Below the pieces are notes generated by a model, which was not told where the DNA came from, made no database searches, and worked only from the letters and a program-made list of their open reading frames with translations. A stretch of DNA of 8,455 bases from an uncultured Eubacteriales bacterium. GTDB taxonomy: Bacteria > Bacillota > Clostridia > Peptostreptococcales > Anaerovoracaceae. Of the stretch, positions 1 through 6,360 are shown piece after piece. Location: NCBI GenBank assembly GCA_902796875.1, contig CADBQT010000147.1:1-8455 (forward strand). The letters run 5' to 3'. Each line of letters opens with the position of its first letter. The stretch's first letter is position 1. A program made the translations under genes and the position numbers.

Positions 1-2
1 AA

Positions 3-1148
3 GGCTACGGTGACTGGGGCATCGTCGAGAACGGCAAACACACCGGATACTTCTATCTGTCTTACTACGACATGAGCCTTACCCGGGCGAGCACCTATGA
101 GTTCCTTACGGGCGACCAGAACGACGGCCGGGAGGGGATGTACATCAATCAGTACGATTTCCTGCCGCCCCTGAATGTGAATACGATTGACATGGACGAT
201 GAAACGTGGTATTCCAATATCTTCACCGCCAGTGAGGATCAGCTGGTCCGAACCCTCTCCGTGGAGACCGCCTGGACCAACTCCCACGCCGTGCTGGAGC
301 TGTGGAAGCTCAACGAAGGGGCCGAGGTCCCGGTGGACGGCGTGAAACTGGCCGAGGTGGAGGGAGACTTCTCCTGGGCGGGATATCACCGTCTCCCTCT
401 GGACAGAGGATATCAGATGAAGAAGGGGGAACGGTTCGCCGTCGTGGCTGAGGTGACGGCCGAGACCGATAAGGGGACCATTTACCAGCTTCCCTTCCAT
501 CAGGCGGCAAGCGAACAGCTGGCGAAAAAGAGCGGTGATCTGGACACCATCGGCGTCGGCGTGGTCAATGAGGGAGAAAGTCTGCTCTACTCCGAAGAAG
601 AGTGGTACGACTGGACAGGCACCCTGTCCGAGCTGGATGGCGATTTCGTCTATGACAACTTCGCCCTCAAGGCCTTTGCGGATCCCGACGACACCCCCCA
701 GCTTCAGATCGACAAGCGGGTCCTGAACCCGAAGGACGTGTACCACCCAGGAGATGGGGTGACCTTCCGGATCAGCGTGAGCCACGATGGAGACAAGGCG
801 ATGGAAAAAATCACCGTCACCGATACTCTGGTGGACCTGGGGGATGCCGGTCACATCGACCGGATCGAGCCCGGTGAGACCATCGAGATCGACTATGAAG
901 TGGTGATCACCGAAGAGGACGCACAGCGGGGATACCTGAAGAATGAGGCTTCCGCCACTACGGATTCCGTGGGCGGATATACTCCGGTCAGCGTTTCGGT
1001 GACCATCGACTGCGAATTCCCCCCGAAGGATCATTCCGGGGATACGGGTGACAGCCGGCGGACCGGCCTCATCATCGCCGTGATCGCGCTGCTTGTGGCC
1101 ATGGGCGCGGCCGCGGGCGTACTCTATCGCAGAAGAAAGAACAGATAA
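3..1148 (+). CDS. C-terminal part of a membrane-anchored papain-family (C1A) peptidase with lectin-like domain
   Basis: This gene is cut by the window edge; the frame is open from base 3 and gives 381 residues. The first 23 residues contain a WG followed by GYFYLSYYD, the usual C-terminal end of a papain-type (C1A) peptidase domain; the catalytic Cys, His and Asn would lie upstream, so peptidase identity is inferred. The next 180 or so residues resemble the lectin-like domain that follows such peptidases in Bacillota surface proteins (Y-x-YD near its start, AGYHRLPL and a GERFAVVAEV strand). Residues about 232-338 form a beta-rich DUF11-like repeat (IDKRVLNP, VTFRISVSHDGD, ITVTDTL, YLKNEASATT). 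A single membrane helix (about 354-373, LIIAVIALLVAMGAAAGV) and an RRRKNR tail end the protein, so it is probably exported and held in the membrane with its domains outside. The methionine codon at 72 is internal, not the start. An adhesin or surface-protein processing role is possible. Confidence 0.8.
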   Translation, partial: GYGDWGIVENGKHTGYFYLSYYDMSLTRASTYEFLTGDQNDGREGMYINQYDFLPPLNVNTIDMDDETWYSNIFTASEDQLVRTLSVETAWTNSHAVLELWKLNEGAEVPVDGVKLAEVEGDFSWAGYHRLPLDRGYQMKKGERFAVVAEVTAETDKGTIYQLPFHQAASEQLAKKSGDLDTIGVGVVNEGESLLYSEEEWYDWTGTLSELDGDFVYDNFALKAFADPDDTPQLQIDKRVLNPKDVYHPGDGVTFRISVSHDGDKAMEKITVTDTLVDLGDAGHIDRIEPGETIEIDYEVVITEEDAQRGYLKNEASATTDSVGGYTPVSVSVTIDCEFPPKDHSGDTGDSRRTGLIIAVIALLVAMGAAAGVLYRRRKNR

Positions 1149-1184
1149 GAAAGCAGACAGGACAGAAGAACAGGGAGGCATTCG

Positions 1185-1649
1185 ATGAAAAGGAAATTTA
1201 CAGGTCTGGCGGCACTGCTGGCCATCGTCATCATGGTCTTCGCAGCCTGCGGAGGCGGAGACGGCGAACAGGAGAAAGAGACAGCTGCAGCCAAGGTCCC
1301 GAAGGACTTCGCGCTGGAGGGCACCTGGGTGGACGAGACCAGCCAGCGGGCGTCGATGGAGATCACCGCCGGCGATAATGGACAGTATGACGTGGAGATC
1401 TCCTGGGGATCCAGCGCCACCGAGAGTACCGTATGGACCTTTGGCGGTGAGTTCAACCGGGAGGAAGGATTCCTCTATTACAAGTCCGGACGGAAAATCA
1501 TCGAGACCACAGATGAAGAAGGAAACACCTCGGAAGAGGTCAAATACGAAGACGGCAGCGGCGCCCTGGTCTTTGAGGACGGGGCCATGCTTTGGCAGGA
1601 CGATAAGGAGGGCGCCGGCGACGAGTGCCGGTTCGTCCGTGCAGAATAG
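1185..1649 (+). CDS. small predicted lipoprotein, function unknown
   Basis: This 154-residue protein starts with a lipoprotein signal peptide: MKRK, a hydrophobic stretch (about residues 8-19), and a lipobox-like VFAAC in which Cys22 would be lipidated, followed by a GGGDGEQEKE linker. The mature part (about residues 43-154) is acidic and predicted beta-rich, with alternating strands such as YDVEISWGSS, TVWTFGGEF and LVFEDGAMLWQDD, ending in CRFVRAE; Cys148 is its only other cysteine. It looks like a small extracytoplasmic beta-barrel or sandwich domain of the kind found in Clostridia lipoproteins of unknown role. I do not recognise a named family. The start is fixed by GGGAGG at 1173-1178, 6 nt before the ATG. 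It lies 36 nt after the surface-protein gene and 15 nt before the first alcohol dehydrogenase, so it is probably cotranscribed with both. Confidence 0.85.
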   Translation: MKRKFTGLAALLAIVIMVFAACGGGDGEQEKETAAAKVPKDFALEGTWVDETSQRASMEITAGDNGQYDVEISWGSSATESTVWTFGGEFNREEGFLYYKSGRKIIETTDEEGNTSEEVKYEDGSGALVFEDGAMLWQDDKEGAGDECRFVRAE

Positions 1650-1664
1650 CGAGGAGAGCAGCAG

Positions 1665-2855
1665 ATGAAGCTTTACGACAGAGGTTTTCAGGCATTCATG
1701 GGCGCGACCATGCGCCTTGTCCCCACCTATAAACAGGAACTTCTCACCGGATCCGGGAGCATGGAGAAGATCCCCTGGATGCTCCGGGAGAACAACTGCG
1801 TGCACCCCATGATCGTTACCGGACCCCGGGTGAGCCAGACGGAATTTTTCGCTTCCCTGAAGAAGATGCTCCCGGACGGGATCATCTTTGACGAGGTGGA
1901 GCCCGATCCGACCACGGAAGTGGTGGAGCGGATCATGGACGTGTTCCGGGATAACGCCTGCGACAGCTTCGTGGCCATCGGCGGCGGGTCCAACATCGAT
2001 GCCGCAAAGGCAGCGGCGGCGGGAATCGCCCGGCCGGACAGGACCATTCACCAACTGAAGGGCCTGCGCAAGGTCAAGGAGCCCATCCCGTATTTTGTCG
2101 CCATCCCGACGACGGCGGGAACGGGATCGGAGTGTACGGCGGCTGCGGTGATCACCGACAGCGAGACGGGACAGAAGTTCACCATCGCTGATCCAGCCCT
2201 CTGCCCCCATGTGGCGATCCTGGATCCCGATCTGACGGCGAGTCTTCCCAAGGAGATCGTCGCCTACAGCGGCATGGACGCTCTGACCCACGGAGTGGAG
2301 GCGTACCTGAACCGGATGTATCACAAGATCCGGACGCCCCGCCAGTGTCTTCAGTCGGTCCACGATATCATGCTGTATCTGCCTTTTGTCTATGAGGATT
2401 CCTCCAGCGTGGGAGCCCGGCAGAAACTGTTGGTTGCCTCTCACCGGGCGGGACAGGCATTCAGCACGGCCTTTGTGGGAAACGTTCACGCCATCGCCCA
2501 TGCCCTGGGAGGGACCTACGGGATCCCCCACGGACTGGCCAATGCGGTGCTCCTCCCCGTGGTCCTTGAGGACTACGGCAGGAAGGTTCAAAAGCCCCTG
2601 TCCGAACTGGCTCGGGTAAGCGGCGTCAAGGGAGACAGCCCCCAGGAACGGGCGGCGGGATTCATCGCCCGGATCCGGGAGATGAATGAGGATATGGGCA
2701 TCCCGGCCACCCTGAAGGAGATCCGTCCCGAGGATCTGGACCGGATCGCCAAATGGGCGGTGAAGGAGGCCAATCCCCTCTATCCGGTCCCGGTCATCTA
2801 CAAGGTGGATGATGTGAAGCAGATCCTGCGGAAGATCAGCGAAGAGAAGGAATAA
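1665..2855 (+). CDS. iron-containing alcohol dehydrogenase (first of two)
   Basis: A 396-residue group III (Fe-dependent) alcohol dehydrogenase, of usual family length, expected to interconvert an alcohol and its aldehyde or ketone with NAD(P)(H) in the cytoplasm. The N-terminal Rossmann-like half contains GGGSNIDAAK (107-116) for the dinucleotide, and PTTAGTGSE (148-156) follows. The C-terminal helical half supplies the metal ligands: by the FucO pattern they are Asp205 and His209 (DALTHGVEAY), His275 (NVHAIAH) and His289 (GIPHG). All four are present, so the enzyme looks active. GAGGAG at 1651-1656, 8 nt before the ATG, supports the start. It has an N-terminal extension of about 20 residues compared with the second dehydrogenase in this window and differs strongly from it, so it is not a recent duplicate. 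The substrate cannot be assigned. Confidence 0.93.
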   Translation: MKLYDRGFQAFMGATMRLVPTYKQELLTGSGSMEKIPWMLRENNCVHPMIVTGPRVSQTEFFASLKKMLPDGIIFDEVEPDPTTEVVERIMDVFRDNACDSFVAIGGGSNIDAAKAAAAGIARPDRTIHQLKGLRKVKEPIPYFVAIPTTAGTGSECTAAAVITDSETGQKFTIADPALCPHVAILDPDLTASLPKEIVAYSGMDALTHGVEAYLNRMYHKIRTPRQCLQSVHDIMLYLPFVYEDSSSVGARQKLLVASHRAGQAFSTAFVGNVHAIAHALGGTYGIPHGLANAVLLPVVLEDYGRKVQKPLSELARVSGVKGDSPQERAAGFIARIREMNEDMGIPATLKEIRPEDLDRIAKWAVKEANPLYPVPVIYKVDDVKQILRKISEEKE

Positions 2856-2873
2856 GGATCGACGGACGAGGCG

Positions 2874-4082
2874 ATGGAATATCGAAAGGACAGATCCGGC
2901 AAGCCCCTGTCCATTCTGGGCTACGGGTGCATGCGGTTCACGAAAAAGAATAACCGGATCGATGTGGACAAGGCGGAAAAAGAAGTTATGGAAGCCTTCC
3001 GGAAGGGGGTCAACTACTTCGATACGGCCTATATCTACCCGGGAAACGAAGTGGCTCTGGGGGAGATCCTGCGCCGCACGGGGATCCGGGACGAGATCAA
3101 CATCGCCACCAAGCTCCCCCACTATCTGGTGCGGACGAGAAGCGGGATCGACCGGATCTTTAATGAAGAACTTTCCCGACTTTCCACGGACCGGATCGAT
3201 TACTATCTGATCCACTTCCTGACGGACATCTCCCAGTGGGAGAAACTGAAGGATCTGGGGATCGGTCAGTGGATCGAGGAGAAGAAAAAAGAAGGGAAGA
3301 TCCGCAACATTGGGTTTTCCTTTCACGGAAATACGGAGCAGTTCCTGTCCATCCTGGAGGATCACGACTGGGACTTCACCATGATCCAGTACAACTACCT
3401 GGACGAGCACGCTCAGGCCGGGCGAAAAGGTCTTGCCCGGGCGGCGGAAAAAGGCATCCCGGTCATGATCATGGAGCCTCTTCGGGGAGGCCGGCTGGTG
3501 GACTTTCTTCCCAGGGAGGCAAAGAAGCTGATCCGGGAAAACGGCCACGGCTACACGCCGGCGGAGCTGGCCCTTCGGTGGCTTTGGGATCAGCCGGAGG
3601 TCACCTGCGTCCTCTCGGGGATGAACTCCCCGGAGATGGTGGAGGAGAACTGCCGGATCGCATCCGATGCAAAGGCAGGCCATCTGACGGAGGAAGACCA
3701 TGAGCTGGTGGACCAGGTGCGGGAGGCTGTCCTGGCGTCCATGCAGATCCCCTGCACCGAGTGCGGGTACTGCATGCCCTGTCCCAGAGGGGTGGATATC
3801 CCCGGCAACTTCCGGTCCTATAACCGGATGGGGACCGAGGGAAAGTCATCCGCCCGAAGGGAGTTCTTCCAATCCATCGGACTGGGAACCCCCCCGGCCT
3901 TTGCCAGCCAGTGCAACGGCTGCGGCCGATGCGAGAGCCACTGTCCCCAGAGCATTTCCATCCGGGAACAGCTGAAGGTGGCGGATAAGGCTCTGCGGCC
4001 GGCGCCCTACCGGATCGGACTGGCTGTGGCCAGAAAGATCATGATCCGAAAACGAAAAGAACGAAAAAGAAAGGAAGACTGA
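2874..4082 (+). CDS. aldo/keto reductase with C-terminal 4Fe-4S domain
   Basis: A 402-residue protein of the COG1453-type aldo/keto reductases, which join an NADPH-dependent TIM-barrel reductase to a ferredoxin-like tail. The barrel occupies about residues 1-285. The AKR catalytic tetrad is visible: Asp50 (YFDTA), Tyr55 (YIYPGNE), Lys80 (ATK) and His114 (LIHF). The tail has two cysteine groups: C294, C297, C300, C303 (CTECGYCMPCP) and C347, C350, C353, C357 (CNGCGRCESHCP), enough for Fe-S clusters, which suggests electron exchange with a partner as well as with NADPH. The C-terminus is very basic (RKRKERKRKED). The start matches the family (MEYRK...GYGCMRF), although the SD is weak: GAGG at 2868-2871 lies only 2 nt from the ATG, so coupling to the upstream gene (18 nt away) may help. 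The stop is 1 nt before the next gene. Substrate unknown. Confidence 0.92.
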   Translation: MEYRKDRSGKPLSILGYGCMRFTKKNNRIDVDKAEKEVMEAFRKGVNYFDTAYIYPGNEVALGEILRRTGIRDEINIATKLPHYLVRTRSGIDRIFNEELSRLSTDRIDYYLIHFLTDISQWEKLKDLGIGQWIEEKKKEGKIRNIGFSFHGNTEQFLSILEDHDWDFTMIQYNYLDEHAQAGRKGLARAAEKGIPVMIMEPLRGGRLVDFLPREAKKLIRENGHGYTPAELALRWLWDQPEVTCVLSGMNSPEMVEENCRIASDAKAGHLTEEDHELVDQVREAVLASMQIPCTECGYCMPCPRGVDIPGNFRSYNRMGTEGKSSARREFFQSIGLGTPPAFASQCNGCGRCESHCPQSISIREQLKVADKALRPAPYRIGLAVARKIMIRKRKERKRKED

Positions 4083-4083
4083 C

Positions 4084-5211
4084 GTGAAGGAATTCAGCAT
4101 CACCACCAATGTAATCTTCGGCGAAAACTGCCTGGAGCGGCTGGACCAGATCCAGGACAAAAAGGTCCTCATCGTCTGCGATGAATTCATGGTCAAGTCC
4201 GGCGTGGTCGATCGGATCCGGGAGCACCTTGCCGGGTGCACCGTGGACGTGTTCAGCGGGATCGTTCCCGATCCGCCCATCGAAGTGGTGTCCGAAGGGA
4301 TCCAGTGCCTTTCCCGCTGCGATGCGGATGTGATGATCGCCCTGGGCGGAGGCTCCGCCATCGATGCGGCCAAAGCCATCCGAGAGATCGGCGCACGTCT
4401 GGGTCTGGCCCATATCCACGAATGCTACGCCATTCCCACCACCAGCGGAACGGGCTCCGAGGTGACCAAGTTCTCTGTGATCACCAATGCCAGGGAAGGG
4501 GTCAAGTACCCCCTCATCGACCAGTCCCTTCAGCCCATGGTGGCGATCCTGGATCCGGAGCTGGTGAAGACCATGCCCCCCTCCATTACGGCGGACACGG
4601 GGCTGGATGCCCTGACCCATGCCTTGGAGGCGTATATGTCCGTGGACGCCACGGATTTCACCGATGCCCTGGCGGAGAAGTCGGTGACCCTGCTGGCCAA
4701 GTTTCTTCCCATGGCCTATGCGGACGGAGAGGATCTGCTGGCCAGAGAGAAGGTCCACAACGCGTCATGCCTTGCCGGAATGGCCTTTAACGCCGCCGGC
4801 ATCGGCCTTTGCCACAGCATCGCCCACGCCATCGGCGGGAAGTTCCACATCCCCCACGGCAGGAGCAATGCCATGGTCCTGCCCTCGGTCATCAAGTTCA
4901 ACGCCAATCTGGAAAGCGGAGAATCCACGGTCTGCGCCAGAAAACTTCAGCGGATCGCCCGGCTGGTCGGCCTGCCCGGAAACGATATCTATACGTCGGT
5001 CTACTCCCTGTCCCGGCGGATCGAAGCGGTGAAGCGGAGCTTCGGCATCCCGGCCACCCTGAGAGATCTGGGCGTGGACCCGGACGACGTGAGGAAAAAC
5101 ATGGACAGTCTGGTGGCGTCGGCCCTGGCGGACAGCTGCACCAAGACTACTCCCAGGAAGCCGTCGGCGGAGGAAGTGGAAGCCATCATTTCCAGGATCA
5201 CGCCCCTGTAG
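4084..5211 (+). CDS. iron-containing alcohol dehydrogenase, PduQ/EutG-like (second of two)
   Basis: A 375-residue Fe-dependent alcohol dehydrogenase resembling the 1-propanol (PduQ) and ethanol (EutG) dehydrogenases and the C-terminal half of AdhE, enzymes that reduce short aldehydes with NADH. Visible motifs are GGGSAIDAAK (88-97), PTTSGTGSE (118-126), and predicted iron ligands Asp175, His179 (DALTHALEAY), His244 (LCHSIAH) and His258 (HIPHG). The C-terminal D-x-CTKTTPR-x-P stretch (350-360) is also typical of this branch. Translation starts at GTG, 1 nt after the reductase stop codon, with AAGGA at 4071-4075 inside the preceding gene at 8 nt spacing; this spacing strongly implies one transcript and coupled translation. 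No microcompartment shell genes are visible, so a propanediol or ethanolamine role is not supported by this window. The gene symbol is left empty because the substrate is unknown. Confidence 0.93.
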   Translation: MKEFSITTNVIFGENCLERLDQIQDKKVLIVCDEFMVKSGVVDRIREHLAGCTVDVFSGIVPDPPIEVVSEGIQCLSRCDADVMIALGGGSAIDAAKAIREIGARLGLAHIHECYAIPTTSGTGSEVTKFSVITNAREGVKYPLIDQSLQPMVAILDPELVKTMPPSITADTGLDALTHALEAYMSVDATDFTDALAEKSVTLLAKFLPMAYADGEDLLAREKVHNASCLAGMAFNAAGIGLCHSIAHAIGGKFHIPHGRSNAMVLPSVIKFNANLESGESTVCARKLQRIARLVGLPGNDIYTSVYSLSRRIEAVKRSFGIPATLRDLGVDPDDVRKNMDSLVASALADSCTKTTPRKPSAEEVEAIISRITPL

Positions 5212-5247
5212 ACAAGCGGCAATACACGGAGAAGGAGGAAACCCAAC

Positions 5248-5349
5248 ATGAAAAACCCGAAACGAGTGATCTTTTTCGTCGTTCTTATCCTGATGTGCAT
5301 CCTCATGGGCATTTCCGGTGCGATGATGGCCCTGTCCATGGGAAATTAA
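5248..5349 (+). CDS. 33-residue single-helix membrane protein
   Basis: A short ORF of 33 codons (ATG 5248, TAA 5347-5349) with an excellent SD, AAGGAGG at 5232-5238, 9 nt before the ATG. The product starts with a positive patch (KNPKR), followed by one hydrophobic helix (about residues 7-28, rich in Ile, Leu, Val, Met) and a short polar end. By the positive-inside rule the N-terminus should be cytoplasmic. It lies 36 nt after the second alcohol dehydrogenase in the same direction, with no visible terminator in between, so it is probably the last gene of the reductase operon. The sequence GISGAMMALSM contains small-residue GxxxA-like spacing that could support helix packing. I do not recognise the family; it could modify or anchor a membrane complex. 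The alternative is a chance ORF, but the SD and composition argue against it. Confidence 0.65.
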   Translation: MKNPKRVIFFVVLILMCILMGISGAMMALSMGN

Positions 5350-5387
5350 GGGGGAAAACCGCCTTTCGAAAAAAAGAAAAATTGGTG

Positions 5388-5416
5388 ATGACAAGCCGGT
5401 TCGGATGTGTTACAAT
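5388..5416 (+). promoter_or_regulatory. probable housekeeping-sigma promoter of tRNA-Val
   Basis: A -35-like ATGACA (5388-5393; 5 of 6 match to TTGACA) is followed after exactly 17 bp by TACAAT (5411-5416; 5 of 6 match to TATAAT), preceded by TG at 5408-5409, an extended -10. Transcription should start near 5423, about 36 nt before the tRNA. The flanks upstream are A-rich (5369-5381). Its position directly ahead of the tRNA suggests the tRNA is made as its own transcript, though read-through from the upstream operon is possible because I see no terminator after 5349. Confidence 0.75.
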
Positions 5417-5431
5417 GGGTTCACGGTTTTT

Positions 5432-5448
5432 TCCGGCGGGAAGCCGGA
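5432..5448 (+). other. hairpin in the tRNA precursor leader
   Basis: TCCGGC (5432-5437) and GCCGGA (5443-5448) form a perfect 6 bp GC-rich stem with a 5 nt loop (GGGAA), between the inferred transcription start and the tRNA 5' end. It begins after a run of six T (5427-5432) and is not followed by a T-tract, so it does not look like a terminator. It could be a processing or stability element of the pre-tRNA, or just chance in GC-rich DNA. Confidence 0.35.
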
Positions 5449-5458
5449 GCCGGCATGA

Positions 5459-5534
5459 GATCCGTTAGCTCAGCTGGGAGAGCGTCTGGGTGACAACCAG
5501 AAGGTCGGTGGTTCAAGTCCACTACGGATCACCA
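5459..5534 (+). tRNA. tRNA-Val (anticodon GAC), CCA encoded
   Basis: A complete 76 nt cloverleaf. The acceptor stem is a perfect 7 bp (GATCCGT with ACGGATC), with T8 A9. The D stem is GCTC/GAGC with loop AGCTGGGA. The anticodon stem is TCTGG/CCAGA with loop GTGACAA, so the anticodon at 5492-5494 is GAC, reading GTC/GTT valine codons. The variable loop is 5 nt (AGGTC). The T stem is GGTGG/CCACT (one G-T pair) with loop TTCAAGT. The discriminator base is A, and CCA is encoded at 5532-5534. Its start matches a promoter 43 bp upstream and it is followed by a strong hairpin. No copy of the tRNA 3' end is seen further on in the window, so it is not shown to be an integration site here. Confidence 0.95.
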
Positions 5535-5546
5535 AATACCAATGAT

Positions 5547-5590
5547 TACAGCCCTTGGAGCATTGAGTTTCCAAGGGCTGTAGCATTTTC
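5547..5590 (+). terminator. probable rho-independent terminator after tRNA-Val
   Basis: TACAGCCCTTGGA (5547-5559) and TCCAAGGGCTGTA (5570-5582) are a perfect 13 bp inverted repeat with a 10 nt loop. The stem begins 12 nt after the tRNA CCA. The following tract, GCATTTTCC, is T-poor for an intrinsic terminator, so termination may be incomplete. It could also act on converging transcription from the minus strand, but there the downstream tract is no better. Confidence 0.7.
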
Positions 5591-5603
5591 CGGGCTATAC
5601 TGG

Positions 5604-5920
5604 TTCAGGCCCCCCGAATTTTCAGCGGAAATCCGCCATATCCGGAGGTCTTCGCTGAAATCCGCAGCGCCCATCCTCTTCGGGGCTTTAGGCTCCCCGA
5701 CTTTTCAGCGGAAATCCGACATATCCGCAGGTCTTCGCTGAAATCCGCAGCGCTCATCCTCCTCGTGACTTCAGGCCCCCGAATTTTCAGCGGAAATCCG
5801 ACATATCCGCAGGTCTTCGCTGAAATCCGCAGCGCTCATCCTCCTCGAAGCTTTAGGCCCCCCGACTTTTCAGCGGAAACCCGCCATATCCGTAAGTTTT
5901 CGCTGAAATCTGCGGCGCTC
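5604..5920. repeat. four tandem 82-83 bp repeats, each with an inverted repeat
   Basis: Four direct units start at 5604, 5687, 5770 and 5852 (lengths 83, 83, 82 and about 69; the fourth loses similarity after about 5920). Each begins TT[C/T]AGGC, then CCGA[A/C]TTTTCAGCGG, a central CATATCCG, then TTCGCTGAAAT and GCGCTCAT-like text. The arms TTTCAGCG and CGCTGAAA recur in every unit (5620-5627/5653-5660, 5703-5710/5736-5743, 5785-5792/5818-5825, 5868-5875/5901-5908). With wobbles the stem reaches 13-14 positions. Unit lengths of 83 and 82 are not multiples of 3, so a reading frame cannot run through the copies in phase, and the two ORFs overlapping the array (5490-5741, 5765-6061) are best seen as chance. 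Function unknown: intergenic repeat family, structured RNA, or protein-binding array. The spacer 5583-5603 shows nothing further. Confidence 0.85.
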
Positions 5921-6008
5921 AGGCGGGCTGCGTCTACGCCTGTTTCCGCCGCCTGTGCCGATACGAGGCGCAGAAAACAGCGGGCCGCTCAACCACGGCC
6001 GCCATGGC

Positions 6009-6357
6009 ATGGAGCGGCTCTCATGTACCAACGGATTCGTTCATACCAACGAAGACGGTGAACTTGAAGGGGTAATATTAGACGCGGCGTTGCAACGCCA
6101 GAAGAAGAGCGCAAACTTGTAGATGCTATCGCTAAATCTGACATAAGTGACGAAGTGGTTTCCCGCCGTGCTCAGAACTATGGGAATATGGTAATTACCG
6201 TCGCAAAGTTGAACATGCTAATTATGAAAAGGTTTTGCGCAAGAGGGAAGAACTAAGCTTTAAAGCCCGTAACGTCGAAGCCTCTGAAAACCCGCTGTTC
6301 CGGGAAATGAAAGACCTTGAAAATGAGTGTAAGGATCTCAACAAGGAGGCTCGTTTT
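6009..6357 (+). pseudogene. low-GC frameshifted gene remnant, probably transferred
   Basis: Coding-like text runs over three frames with no intact ORF. One frame from 6009 reads MERLSCTNGFVHTNEDGELE and continues to about 6105. The next (about 6102-6180) reads PEEERKLVDAIAKSDISDEV and SRRAQNYGN. The third (about 6184-6357) reads EYGNYRRKVEHANYEKVLRK, then EASENPLFREMKDLENECKD, a charged, probably helical or coiled-coil segment. Each frame stops soon after the next takes over, as expected for single-base frameshifts in a decaying gene. GC over 6121-6360 is about 44% by hand count against about 60% in the neighbours, and codons end in A/T more often, which suggests foreign origin. I cannot name the family. 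The open frame 6235-7296 that runs on from here is antisense to the methyltransferase and is not a gene. Upstream 5921-6008 shows only weak inverted repeats (5984-5990/6012-6018). Confidence 0.45.
6086..6099. repeat. perfect 14 bp palindrome
   Basis: GGCGTTGCAACGCC is its own reverse complement. It lies inside the broken low-GC block, close to where the first coding-like frame gives way to the second (about 6100). It may be a protein-binding or recombination site, or chance. No second copy is seen in the window. Confidence 0.5.
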
Positions 6358-6360
6358 CTT

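Noticed and set aside
4039..4758. 239-codon minus-strand ORF opposite the second alcohol dehydrogenase
   Set aside because: It is antisense to a gene with full metal and nucleotide motifs, and its Gly/His/Asp/Leu-rich text matches no family.
1665..5211. Propanediol or ethanolamine microcompartment operon
   Set aside because: Only alcohol dehydrogenases fit; no shell protein, diol dehydratase, ammonia-lyase or CoA-aldehyde dehydrogenase is present.
5490..5741. 83-codon plus-strand ORF across the tRNA and first repeats
   Set aside because: It starts inside the tRNA, has no SD, and runs over a noncoding 83 bp repeat whose length changes the frame from unit to unit.
5604..5920. CRISPR array
   Set aside because: Similarity covers the whole 82-83 bp unit, with no short constant repeat separated by variable spacers, and no cas genes are seen.
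5765..6061. 98-codon plus-strand ORF over repeats 3-4 and the next stretch
   Set aside because: It reads repeat DNA in an arbitrary frame and gives Pro/Arg/Ser-rich text typical of chance ORFs in GC-rich DNA.
5459..6360. Integrated element using the tRNA-Val gene as attachment site
   Set aside because: No duplicate of the tRNA 3' end and no integrase is seen in the window; the low-GC remnant alone is not enough.
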